Shown: in pieces, positions 1 to 6,039 of the stretch
How the letters are laid out: each line of letters begins with the position of its first letter
How positions within the stretch are numbered: position 1 is the first letter of the stretch
Source: Phycisphaerae bacterium
GTDB lineage: Bacteria > Planctomycetota > Phycisphaerae > JAJVII01
Direction: 5' to 3'
NCBI GenBank assembly: GCA_028706835.1
Contig: JAQTVL010000102.1
Coordinates: forward strand, 1 to 10,405
Length of the DNA: 10,405 bases
Made by a program: the position numbers and the translations under genes
Notes under the pieces: generated by a model
Told to the model about the DNA's origin: nothing
The model's database searches: none
The model's input: the letters and a program-made list of their open reading frames with translations, nothing else

Positions 1-1273
1 TCTTGGTCATCTGCCGCGTCTGCTCGAAGCCCTTGATAAGCTGGCTGACGTCCTGCGGCTCGACCCCGCTGCCCGCGGCGATCCGCCGGCGGCGCGAGCC
101 GTCGATGACCTCGGGATGCTCGCGCTCCTTCTTCGTCATCGAGCCGATGATCGCCTCGGTCCGGTCCATCTCCTTGTCGTCGATGTCCATCCCTTTAAGC
201 TGGCTGCCCAGCCCGGGGATCATCTCCAGCATCTGCTTGAGCGGGCCCATGGACCGCATCTGCTTGAGCTGCTGGCGGAAGTCGTCCAGGGTCATGTTGC
301 CCTTTTCGAGCTTCGCCGCCATTTTCGCCTGCTGCTCGGCGTCGAACGTTTCGTGGGCCTTGGTCACCAGGCCGACCATGTCGCCCATGCCGAGGATTCG
401 CTCGGCCATGCCCTCCGGGCGGAACTCCTCCAGCCCGTCGAGCTTCTCGCCGACGCCGATGAACTTGATCGGCTTGCCGGTTACTTGCTTGACCGACAGG
501 GCCGCGCCGCCGCGGGCATCGCTGTCGAACTTGGTCAGGATCACGCCGTCGAGTTCCAGACTCTCGTTGAACGCCTTCGCGGAATTCACCGCGTCCTGGC
601 CGGTCATCGCGTCGGCGACCAGATAAATCTGGTGAGGCTGGATCGTCGCGGCGATCCGGGACACCTCTTCCATCATGTCCTGGTCGACGTGCAGCCGGCC
701 GGCCGTGTCGACGATGACCACATCGCAGCCAGCCGCCTGGCCGGCCTTGACGCCGTTGCGGGCGACGGCCACCGCGTTCTTGGTGTTGTCTTCGCGGTGG
801 ATCGGCACACCGACCTGGCCCGCAAGCGTGGCCAACTGGTCAATGGCCGCCGGCCTCTGAAGGTCGGCCGCCACGAGCATCGGGCGCTTGCCGCGTTTCT
901 TGCACAGCGCCGCCAATTTGGCGGCTGTGGTCGTCTTGCCGGAGCCCTGAAGGCCGGCGAGCAACAGCACGGTCGGCCCCGGCGAAACGTAATGAATCTG
1001 CGCATCGACCGGCCCCATGAGCTGGACCAGTTCGCCGTGGACGATCCGGATCATCTCCTGGCCGGGGTGCAGGCTCTGGATGACCTCCTGTCCCTTGGCC
1101 TTGGCGACGACCGCATCGCAGAAGTTCTTGACGACCTGATAGTTGACGTCAGCCTCCAGCAGCGCGGTGCGGACCTCCGCCATGGCCTCAGCCACGTTGG
1201 ATTCGCTGATCTTCCCCCGGCCTGACAGCCGGCGGAAGACATCGCCGAACTTATCCTGGAGCGTCTGGAACAT
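1..1273 (-). CDS. ffh: Signal recognition particle protein Ffh (SRP54), 3' end cut by window edge
   Basis: This is the GTPase subunit of the signal recognition particle. It binds signal sequences of nascent membrane and exported proteins together with SRP RNA, and docks with the receptor FtsY at the inner membrane. I translated the reverse strand from the ATG at 1273; 424 codons are open to base 2 with no stop, so the C-terminus is missing. The N domain covers about residues 1-95. The G domain follows: P-loop GLQGSGKTT (107-115), DLQRPAA (137-143), DTAGR (189-193) and TKFDSDARGG (247-256, usually TKLDGDARGG). The methionine-rich M domain begins near 300, with the SRP-RNA-binding stretch SRRRRIAAGSG at 393-403. 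Family members are about 430-500 residues, so little is lost. The start fits the conserved MF..L...F opening, but no strong Shine-Dalgarno precedes it. A promoter candidate lies about 90 bases upstream. Identification is essentially certain. Confidence 0.97.
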   Translation of the reverse strand, partial: MFQTLQDKFGDVFRRLSGRGKISESNVAEAMAEVRTALLEADVNYQVVKNFCDAVVAKAKGQEVIQSLHPGQEMIRIVHGELVQLMGPVDAQIHYVSPGPTVLLLAGLQGSGKTTTAAKLAALCKKRGKRPMLVAADLQRPAAIDQLATLAGQVGVPIHREDNTKNAVAVARNGVKAGQAAGCDVVIVDTAGRLHVDQDMMEEVSRIAATIQPHQIYLVADAMTGQDAVNSAKAFNESLELDGVILTKFDSDARGGAALSVKQVTGKPIKFIGVGEKLDGLEEFRPEGMAERILGMGDMVGLVTKAHETFDAEQQAKMAAKLEKGNMTLDDFRQQLKQMRSMGPLKQMLEMIPGLGSQLKGMDIDDKEMDRTEAIIGSMTKKEREHPEVIDGSRRRRIAAGSGVEPQDVSQLIKGFEQTRQMTK

Positions 1274-1360
1274 TCGCCAGCCCCGAAACCATCGGGAAAA
1301 GGACAACAACCCGGCCCCGCCGAGGCATATCGCCTCCGCGACCCGACCGGGAAACCCATC

Positions 1361-1389
1361 ATTCTAAAGAGCCATGCGTATGGATTCAA
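1361..1389 (-). promoter_or_regulatory. Candidate sigma-70 promoter for ffh
   Basis: On the minus strand a -35-like TTGAAT (1389-1384, 4 of 6 consensus) is followed after exactly 17 bases by TAGAAT (1366-1361, 5 of 6). Transcription would begin near 1354, leaving a leader of about 80 bases before the ffh start. It lies back-to-back with a plus-strand promoter candidate, the two -35 hexamers being 24 bases apart. This is a consensus match only. Confidence 0.5.
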
Positions 1390-1413
1390 GGCGAAATGCG
1401 TGTTTCATTTTGT

Positions 1414-1442
1414 TTGCCGCTGTCGGGCAACTGGGTTAGAAT
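1414..1442 (+). promoter_or_regulatory. Candidate sigma-70 promoter for the 1558 gene
   Basis: TTGCCG (1414-1419, 4 of 6) and TAGAAT (1437-1442, 5 of 6) are separated by 17 bases. The predicted start near 1449 gives a leader of about 110 bases, which contains a GC-rich hairpin at 1511-1534. It shares the same TAGAAT -10 as the divergent ffh promoter candidate. Confidence 0.5.
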
Positions 1443-1510
1443 CCAACTCGGTACGCTGCACTGGGATACACAGGTCCGGCCTGCTGGTTTGGGCCGGATA
1501 TGCGCGTCCT

Positions 1511-1534
1511 CCGACCGGGCGGATCGCCCGTCGG
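1511..1534 (+). other. GC-rich hairpin in the 5' leader of the 1558 gene
   Basis: CCGAC-CGGGCG pairs with CGCCCG-TCGG around a three-base GAT loop, with one bulged C. A weaker CCGGCC/GGCCGG pair lies just upstream (about 1475-1496). The hairpin ends 10 bases before the ribosome binding site at 1545-1548. No T-run follows, so it does not look like a terminator. A role in mRNA stability or translation control is possible but not shown. Confidence 0.4.
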
Positions 1535-1557
1535 GGGCCGGGTGAGGAACGTCCCGA

Positions 1558-3009
1558 ATGCGCTGCACCCATGCGACCGAACCGCGACTTCGTCGCCCCG
1601 CCGGGCGCCTTCCCGGCCCGGTCGCCTGCATCACCTGCCTCGTCGCAACAGCCGCCGTGCTGCTGCTGCTCGCCTCCGCCCTGCCGGCTGACTCGCTCAC
1701 GCTCAAAGACGGCACGACGTACGAAGGCCGAATCATCGAGAAGACCGACGCCTACGTCCTGATGGAAGTGAACAGCGGCGGCATCTCCTCCGCCTCGCTG
1801 CGATTCGACGCCAGGGACGTCGTCTCGACAGCCATCAGCGCGCCGGAATCGGCCCAACTGGCCGACACCTTCCGCCAGAAATGGGCCGCCGCCCGGGACG
1901 CCAACTCGGCAGCCACGTTCGCCGACCTCGGACAGTGGGCCCAGGAAAACAAGCTGTACGACAAGGCTGTGCAGGCCTATGCTCAGGCTCGCCAGCTCGC
2001 CCCGGCCCAGGACGCTAACTACGGCTTCCTGCTCGCCCAGAACATGGCGCTGGCCGGCAACATCCGCGGCGCCCGGGCGTTGCTCAAGGAACTCTCCGCC
2101 AAGTACGCCGAAGACGCCCGGATCGCCGGAGAGCTCGCCCGCCTCGACCAGCAGGCACAGAAACGCGTCGACCAGATGATCCGCCTCTCGCTCGACGGCT
2201 ACAAGAAGGGCGACATGCGCGGCGCGATCCTGCTCATCGAACGCACCCAGCGGCTGGACCTCGACGGCCTGCAAACGCTGGCGGACGACGCCTGCCGGCA
2301 GCAGGCGGGGCTGTCCTTCGCCAGGCTGCTCGCCGACGCCCGGCTGCGTCAGCCCTGCACCAACTGCCTCGGCGACATGCAGTCAGGCCTGCTGGCCTGC
2401 CCGACGTGCAAGGGCGCCGGCAAGGTGACCAAGACCCGCATCGAGACGCTGACCGAGAAGGACCCGAAGTCCGGCGTCGAGCGGCGGCGCAGTTACCCGG
2501 TCGACTACCAGACCTACTGCCCGACGTGCAAGGGCTTCACCACGGCCATCTGCCCCGCCTGCCACGGCGCGGGTGTCGACCTCGGCACGGTCGGCGCTCT
2601 GGAGCGGCCGTTCGTCGTCGAGGGCCTTCGCAAGCGCATCGACGTGCTGTGGGACCGGCTTGGCCCCATCGCCGCCGAGCCGTCCAGCCTGCACCCGGTC
2701 AACACCGAGGTCGTCCACCTGTTCAGCAATCGGCTGAAGTACTACATGCAGCAATACGCCACGCTCTGCCCCGAACTGGCCGGCGCCGACCTGACGACGC
2801 TGGCCGACCGTCGGGTGGCCCTCGACAGCCTGCTGCGTCACACGACCGCGCTCTACCGCAATCGCGACCTGGACGAGTACAAGGAGTTGATGAAGAAGCA
2901 GTTGCTCGAACTGGCCCGGCGGGAAGGCATCCTGAGCCCCGACGACCTGACGTTCCATGAAAAGCCCGACGTTTCCAGCACCACCCCGAAGCCCGCACCG
3001 AAGCCCTGA
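1558..3009 (+). CDS. Exported protein with TPR-like helices and a DnaJ-type zinc-finger block
   Basis: I do not recognise a named family for the whole 483-residue protein. Residues 21-44 form a hydrophobic signal peptide with a probable cleavage site after ALPA (41-44), so it should act outside the cytoplasm. Residues 46-90 (LTLKDGTTYEGRIIEK, then LRFDARDVVS) resemble a small beta domain common in planctomycete exported proteins. Residues 118-200 look like TPR helices (LGQWAQENKLYDKAVQAYAQ at 124-143). Residues 267-335 carry four CxxC motifs, CTNC, CPTCKGAG, CPTCKG and CPACHGAG (Cys 267/270, 281/284, 321/324, 332/335), the pattern of the DnaJ/Hsp40 cysteine-rich domain, but there is no J domain. 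The C-terminal part is helical and ends in a Pro/Thr/Lys tail. The start is supported by AGGA at 1545-1548, nine bases upstream. Zinc binding and a protein-folding or thiol role are inferences. Confidence 0.85.
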   Translation: MRCTHATEPRLRRPAGRLPGPVACITCLVATAAVLLLLASALPADSLTLKDGTTYEGRIIEKTDAYVLMEVNSGGISSASLRFDARDVVSTAISAPESAQLADTFRQKWAAARDANSAATFADLGQWAQENKLYDKAVQAYAQARQLAPAQDANYGFLLAQNMALAGNIRGARALLKELSAKYAEDARIAGELARLDQQAQKRVDQMIRLSLDGYKKGDMRGAILLIERTQRLDLDGLQTLADDACRQQAGLSFARLLADARLRQPCTNCLGDMQSGLLACPTCKGAGKVTKTRIETLTEKDPKSGVERRRSYPVDYQTYCPTCKGFTTAICPACHGAGVDLGTVGALERPFVVEGLRKRIDVLWDRLGPIAAEPSSLHPVNTEVVHLFSNRLKYYMQQYATLCPELAGADLTTLADRRVALDSLLRHTTALYRNRDLDEYKELMKKQLLELARREGILSPDDLTFHEKPDVSSTTPKPAPKP

Positions 3010-3054
3010 CTCTGCCCGACACCGCGATAGGACACCCTCTTTCGTTTAGCCGCA

Positions 3055-3067
3055 GGACCGAAGGTCC
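3055..3067 (+). repeat. Small GAA-loop hairpin downstream of the 1558 gene
   Basis: GGACC and GGTCC form a perfect 5-bp stem around GAA. A similar GTCC-GAA-GGAC sits at 5426-5436 in another intergenic region. No T-run follows, so termination is doubtful. The rest of 3010-3338 holds the 93-nt REP-like element and the unremarkable leader of the sigma gene, with no convincing promoter. Confidence 0.35.
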
Positions 3068-3114
3068 GCGCGGGGGAGTGGCATGATCTCGTGGCAGTGT
3101 CCGAAGCTCGTCTT

Positions 3115-3207
3115 TTTGTGGAGTGCGGTAGCGCAGCTACCGCTTTGCGAAGCCGTCAAGTCTCAGCGCCAAGCGAAAGCGGTAGCTGCGCTACCGCACT
3201 CCACAAA
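3115..3207. repeat. REP/BIME-like inverted-repeat element, copy 1 of 3
   Basis: The left arm (3115-3146) and right arm (3176-3207) are perfect 32-base inverted repeats around a 29-base loop. Each arm contains its own small hairpin, GCGGTAGC with GCTACCGC and a three-base loop. The arrangement is therefore two inverted hairpin units, as in bacterial REP pairs (BIMEs). GGAG followed by T precedes the inner stem, like the guide tetranucleotide of REPs moved by RAYT transposases. It lies 105 bases after the stop of the exported zinc-finger protein gene. Its spurious six-frame translations should not be annotated as protein. Confidence 0.9.
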
Positions 3208-3338
3208 CGGCGAAGAACTTATGTCGCCACCAAATCTTGCCACACCCGTCCGCGCGTGGGCCGCCAAAATTTGCTACCCGGCGCCCGCGTCCTGCCTTAT
3301 CATCAAGTGTTCGTCCCGGACCGGCCCGAGAGGGTTTG

Positions 3339-3986
3339 ATGACCAGCGACCCGGCGTTGCCCGCAGGATTCTCCGCTCACCCCGCACTCGCGGGCCTGCC
3401 GCCCTCTATTGCCACCGACCCTGACGTTCACCTGATGATGGCGTTCCAGGACGGCAACGAGGACGCATTCGCCCAGTTGATCCGCCGAAACCAGCACAAG
3501 GTCTTCTCGGTCATCTACCGGTTCCTCGGCGACCGAACCGAGAGCGAAGACCTCGTGCAGGAAGTGTTCCTCCGCGTCTACCGCACCGCGGGCCGATACG
3601 AGCCCACCGCCAAATTCTCCACCTGGCTGTACCGAATCGCTACGAACATCAGCCTCAACGCCATCCGCAACCGAAGCCGGTTCCGCCCGGTTTCGCTGGA
3701 GGTGCGACAGGACGACAGCGAGGACTTCCACCGCGAGATCCCCGACGACACCGCCCCCCCGCCCGACACCGCCATGCACGACGAGGAGTTGGCCAGGGTG
3801 GTCATGGCCGCCATTGACGCTCTGCCCGACCAGCAGAAGTCGGCGATTATCCTGAACAAATACGAGGGCCTGAGTTACGAGGACGTCGCCACCATCCTGA
3901 GTTGCAGCGTGATGGCTGTGAAGAGTCTGCTGTCGCGGGCGAGGTCGAACCTGAAGGTCAAGCTGATGCCCTACGTGCGAAAATAG
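3339..3986 (+). CDS. ECF-family RNA polymerase sigma factor (RpoE-like)
   Basis: This 215-residue protein directs RNA polymerase to a specific set of promoters. Region 2 spans about residues 43-112, with the typical DAFAQLIRRNQHKVFSVIYR, then DLVQEVFLRVYR (71-82) and FSTWLYRIATN (93-103). A charged linker (120-148) leads to region 4 (about 151-205), with ALPDQQKSAIILNKYEGLSY (161-180) and the helix-turn-helix EDVATILSCSVMAVKSLLSR (181-200). The frame is open to 3237, but the ATG at 3339 has GAGAGGG just upstream (3328-3334) and gives the usual family length. There is no extra C-terminal domain. The next two genes on the same strand encode a membrane protein and an exported protein, the usual arrangement for a sigma factor held by a membrane anti-sigma factor. 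The trigger and regulon are unknown. Confidence 0.95.
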   Translation: MTSDPALPAGFSAHPALAGLPPSIATDPDVHLMMAFQDGNEDAFAQLIRRNQHKVFSVIYRFLGDRTESEDLVQEVFLRVYRTAGRYEPTAKFSTWLYRIATNISLNAIRNRSRFRPVSLEVRQDDSEDFHREIPDDTAPPPDTAMHDEELARVVMAAIDALPDQQKSAIILNKYEGLSYEDVATILSCSVMAVKSLLSRARSNLKVKLMPYVRK

Positions 3987-3989
3987 GTA

Positions 3990-4046
3990 AACCCCCGATC
4001 TAAGAATTGCCGAATCTACCCGAAACCCCCCGCCGTATCGGGGGTT
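3990..4046 (+). promoter_or_regulatory. Competing hairpins between the sigma and membrane-protein genes
   Basis: The segment ATCGGGGGTT (4037-4046) can pair with either of two upstream partners: AACCCCCGAT (3990-3999, perfect 10 bp) or AACCCCC within 4024-4031 (7 bp, loop about 9). The two folds exclude each other. They begin four bases after the sigma stop codon. No strong T-run follows, only CAAGATTT, so this may be a weak terminator or attenuator, or simply a repeat. The rest of 4047-4139 shows no clear promoter. AGGTGA at 4121-4126 is the only ribosome-binding-like sequence before the next start. Confidence 0.45.
4019..4046. repeat. 28-nt hairpin repeat, copy A
   Basis: The form is CCCGAAACCCC-N10-GGGGGTT. 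All 18 fixed positions recur with the same ten-base spacing at 7055-7082, while the ten central bases differ. AACCCC/GGGGTT gives a stable stem. A small interspersed palindromic repeat is the simplest reading. Confidence 0.55.
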
Positions 4047-4139
4047 CAAGATTTGGTGATGAAGCGAAGTTTTCGGTTCAGGGCGCTGGCTTGAAGTGTG
4101 TCCTGAGGTCGTGTTTTTGCAGGTGAATAGCGAACGAAC

Positions 4140-4736
4140 ATGGACTCTTTCGATAACAATCTGGACCAACTCCTCGACGCCTGGCGGACGCCCGCCCTCC
4201 AACGCGACCTGACCGAGGCGATCGTCGCCCGGGCCCAGGCCGAGGACCGCTCGCTCGATGAGTTGCTGACCCGCATGGCCCCCGCCGCGACGCTCGATCG
4301 CGATCTCGCGCCAGCCATTCTCGCCCGCGCCCGCGCGGAAGAAGACGCCTTCGATCGGCTGCTGGATGCCGCCGCGCCGACGCCCCGGCTGACTGTCGAT
4401 CTTGCCCAGCCGGTCCTGCGGGCGGCCCATCGCGGCAAGCTGCGTCGGCGGATACTGGTGCTGGCCGCCTCGCTGTCCGCTGCCGCCGCGGTGCTGATCG
4501 TCGCACTGGTTCACCCGCAGCCGATCCGCACGGGCGGCGACCCCCACCAGGCCGTGATGTCGCTGTTCACCGCGGACCAGCAGCAGACGCTCGGAAAAGT
4601 TGATGTTGGGCAGATCATCGAAGACATGCCCGTTCTGGTTCACTGGGAAACCATCCGGGAGATGGAGCAACTGGAACAGCAGGCCCCGGGCGATTCTGGC
4701 CTGCCATTAGGTCCCACGGATGGATCACGATCATGA
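4140..4736 (+). CDS. Single-pass membrane protein, putative anti-sigma factor with triple helical repeat
   Basis: This 198-residue protein has no recognised family. Its N-terminal 100 residues are three consecutive copies of a unit of about 31 residues: LDQLLDAWRTPALQRDLTEA (8-27), LDELLTRMAPAATLDRDLAP (39-58) and FDRLLDAAAPTPRLTVDLAQ (71-90). Each is followed by an Ile/Val-Leu-x-Arg-Ala helix. KLRRR (100-104) precedes a membrane segment (105-124), predicting the repeats inside the cytoplasm and residues 125-198 outside. There is no cysteine, so the HxxxCxxC zinc motif of ZAS anti-sigma factors is absent. Position after an ECF sigma gene, topology and size support an anti-sigma role, which remains an inference. 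The start has only AGGTGA 13 bases upstream. The stop overlaps the next start as ATGA, suggesting translational coupling. Confidence 0.75.
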   Translation: MDSFDNNLDQLLDAWRTPALQRDLTEAIVARAQAEDRSLDELLTRMAPAATLDRDLAPAILARARAEEDAFDRLLDAAAPTPRLTVDLAQPVLRAAHRGKLRRRILVLAASLSAAAAVLIVALVHPQPIRTGGDPHQAVMSLFTADQQQTLGKVDVGQIIEDMPVLVHWETIREMEQLEQQAPGDSGLPLGPTDGSRS

Positions 4737-5308
4737 TAACGCGAATGTTGACCATTTCGATTCTCGCAGCCATCGCAGCCGGCATTGCCGGACTGGGCGG
4801 CGCAGCCGCAACCGGCGACCAGACTGACCCGGTGATCCTGGCCGTCGCGCCGACGCCGGCGACGGCCCCGACGACCCAGCCGGGCGCCCGGGCTTTCACC
4901 TCCATGCCGACGACGCAGTCGCAGGGCAGCCAGATCAGTTTTCTGCTGACCCGGAGCCTGCCGAAGGACCTGCGTGAGGCGCACCTGCTGGCCCGCACCG
5001 ACCTGACGCCTCGCGATCGGCAACTGGTCGGCTTCCATGCGATCCTGCGCGACAGCCAGAAGTCGATCGAGCAGATCGTCAACCAGAAGAAGGAATTCGA
5101 CCGGATGCCGACGGACCAGCAGGCCCGGTATCGCGAGAAGGCCGTCCTGATCGAGAAGGTCCTCAACTCGCTGTCGGATTCCGAGCGGTCCCAGTTGCTC
5201 AGCCTGAACCCGAAAGAGCGGGCTAAGCGGATCATGGAATTGGCCGCCCAGATCAAAGCCAGGCAACTTCGTGAGGGCAGCAACCCGGCGCCCACAACCC
5301 CGAAATGA
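4733..5308 (+). CDS. Exported protein of the sigma-factor gene set, DUF3106-like
   Basis: This 191-residue protein begins with a signal peptide (hydrophobic 6-26, likely cut near AAATG), then a low-complexity Pro/Thr/Ala linker (35-62) and a charged helical domain (70-180). The segment LNSLSDSERSQLLSLNP then KERAKRIMELA (144-171) resembles DUF3106-type periplasmic proteins with repeated LSP-E-R patterns. No enzymatic motif or cysteine is visible. The ATG overlaps the stop of the putative anti-sigma gene by four bases, so the two should be co-translated. M5 at 4745 is an alternative start. By analogy with membrane-bound sigma/anti-sigma sets that include a periplasmic sensor, it may sense an envelope condition or modulate the anti-sigma factor. 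This is context-based only. A strong terminator closes the set 22 bases after the stop. Confidence 0.8.
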   Translation: MITRMLTISILAAIAAGIAGLGGAAATGDQTDPVILAVAPTPATAPTTQPGARAFTSMPTTQSQGSQISFLLTRSLPKDLREAHLLARTDLTPRDRQLVGFHAILRDSQKSIEQIVNQKKEFDRMPTDQQARYREKAVLIEKVLNSLSDSERSQLLSLNPKERAKRIMELAAQIKARQLREGSNPAPTTPK

Positions 5309-5330
5309 CCGACACCCAGGACGCGCACCG

Positions 5331-5360
5331 AAAAAGGCCGGTTTCGACCGGCCTTTTTCT
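5331..5360 (+). terminator. Rho-independent terminator ending the sigma-factor gene set
   Basis: GGCCGGT (5336-5342) pairs with ACCGGCC (5347-5353) around a TTCG tetraloop. Five A residues before and five T residues after extend the stem to 12 bp and provide the T-run. UUCG is an exceptionally stable loop. The flanking A-run means it could also work on the opposite strand, although no minus-strand gene ends here. Confidence 0.93.
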
Positions 5361-5425
5361 TTCCCAGACATCCATCGGACTCCGACTCCACTTATTGCAG
5401 TGGGCCGGCCTGTCGCAATCCGAGA

Positions 5426-5553
5426 GTCCGAAGGACGACTGCCAGTAGCCACGGGCGCGAGCCCGTGGAAACCGATCCCATAACCTCGGGAGCCCGCGTA
5501 GCGGGCGATGGCCGCGTTGTTCGCCCGCACCCCCAGGGAATGCATTCCCCGGG
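5426..5553. repeat. Cluster of four short palindromes upstream of the ferredoxin promoter
   Basis: In order: GTCC-GAA-GGAC (5426-5436); CCACGGGC-GCGA-GCCCGTGG (5449-5468, 8-bp stem with a GNRA-type loop); GCCCGC-GTA-GCGGGC (5492-5506); and GGGAATGCATTCCC (5536-5549, a perfect palindrome extended by CCC/GGG with one mismatch). No gene is supported in 5361-5590. The cluster resembles the mosaic intergenic repeats common in planctomycete genomes, from general memory rather than a search. None has a terminator-like T-run. Confidence 0.6.
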
Positions 5554-5590
5554 CTTCTGGAGTCTCCGCGTTCTGCTTTCGGAAACCGTT

Positions 5591-5619
5591 TTGACAACAA
5601 CAAACTGTTCTGCAATAAT
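5591..5619 (+). promoter_or_regulatory. Strong sigma-70 promoter for the ferredoxin gene
   Basis: A perfect -35 TTGACA (5591-5596), a 17-base spacer and AATAAT (5614-5619, 5 of 6) form a near-consensus housekeeping promoter in an AT-rich dip of otherwise GC-rich DNA. Transcription would start near 5626, about 46 bases before the ATG. It is the best promoter in the window and implies steady, high expression. Confidence 0.8.
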
Positions 5620-5671
5620 GGGTCCAACGTGCTCTGGGACCAATCGCAGGACCTGAATCGGGAGGTTTGAG

Positions 5672-5899
5672 ATGTCGGATTTGAAAGTGAAGGTTGAGCC
5701 TGATCTGTGCGCCGGCTGCGCTGTCTGTGAAAGCTCCGCGCCCGACGTGTTCAAGATGGATGACAACAATATCGCCGTGGTGCTGCCGGACGGCTTGGCG
5801 GCGGCGGCCAACGACGCGGTCGTCGAGGCGGCGGAAGGCTGCCCGAGCGAAGCGATCATCGTGACGGACGCGACCGGCAAGCAGGTCGTTCCGAAGTAA
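5672..5899 (+). CDS. Small [4Fe-4S] ferredoxin
   Basis: This 75-residue protein is a cytoplasmic single-electron carrier. The cluster ligands are Cys13, Cys16 and Cys19 (CAGCAVC) plus Cys57 followed by Pro (GCPSEAI, 56-62). That is the single-cluster pattern of short bacterial ferredoxins such as those of Bacillus and Desulfovibrio. The motif SSAPDVFKMDD (21-31) after the third Cys is typical. All four ligands are present, so a [4Fe-4S] rather than [3Fe-4S] centre is expected. GGGAGG at 5660-5665 lies six bases before the ATG and fixes the start. It sits alone between a strong promoter and a terminator, so its redox partner is not shown by neighbours. Confidence 0.95.
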   Translation: MSDLKVKVEPDLCAGCAVCESSAPDVFKMDDNNIAVVLPDGLAAAANDAVVEAAEGCPSEAIIVTDATGKQVVPK

Positions 5900-5925
5900 G
5901 GCGTGCGACATACGAGAGCGGTCAC

Positions 5926-5959
5926 GGGCCGTCGGTCTGCGCCGACGGCCCTTTGTTGT
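5926..5959 (+). terminator. Rho-independent terminator of the ferredoxin gene
   Basis: GGGCCGTCGG (5926-5935) and CCGACGGCCC (5942-5951) make a perfect 10-bp stem around a six-base loop, followed by TTTGTTGT. It lies 26 bases after the ferredoxin stop and separates that gene from the phosphatase gene. Confidence 0.9.
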
Positions 5960-6000
5960 ACGAGGGGGAACTGCATAGACTAAGGGGAGTAGGCGTTTCG

Positions 6001-6021
6001 TTTGTCATTTGTCATTTCTTA
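6001..6021 (+). repeat. Heptamer run upstream of the phosphatase start
   Basis: TTTGTCA, TTTGTCA and TTTCTTA occur in direct succession in an AT-rich patch ending 18 bases before the ATG. Each TTGTCA also matches the -35 consensus at 5 of 6 positions, but no good -10 sits at the right distance, so I do not call a promoter. No Shine-Dalgarno is visible between the run and the start. Confidence 0.4.
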
Positions 6022-6039
6022 GTTGGGATTTGGATTCTT

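Noticed and set aside
116..1225. 369-residue plus-strand open frame
   Set aside because: It is antisense to ffh, whose minus-strand translation has every SRP54 motif. Long antisense frames are common in GC-rich coding DNA.
1405..2274. 289-residue minus-strand open frame
   Set aside because: Antisense to the exported zinc-finger protein gene and its leader. No domain or start signal.
3051..3070. Possible SRP RNA fragment, because of a GACCGAAGGTC hairpin near ffh
   Set aside because: The conserved SRP RNA helix 8 loops are absent and the hairpin is only 5 bp. It is better read as a small repeat.
3115..3207. CRISPR repeat
   Set aside because: The three elements are kilobases apart, inverted within themselves, and have no spacer array or cas gene.
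3271..3303. Promoter for the sigma gene (TTGCTA and TATCAT)
   Set aside because: The spacer is 21 bases, too long for a sigma-70 promoter, and no clear ECF-type autoregulated promoter was found.
3303..4670. 455-residue minus-strand open frame
   Set aside because: Covers the sigma and membrane-protein genes in antisense. The plus-strand sigma motifs are unmistakable.
4640..5911. 423-residue minus-strand open frame
   Set aside because: Runs across a terminator, palindromes and the ferredoxin gene in antisense. Composition is Arg/Gly/Pro-rich shadow coding.
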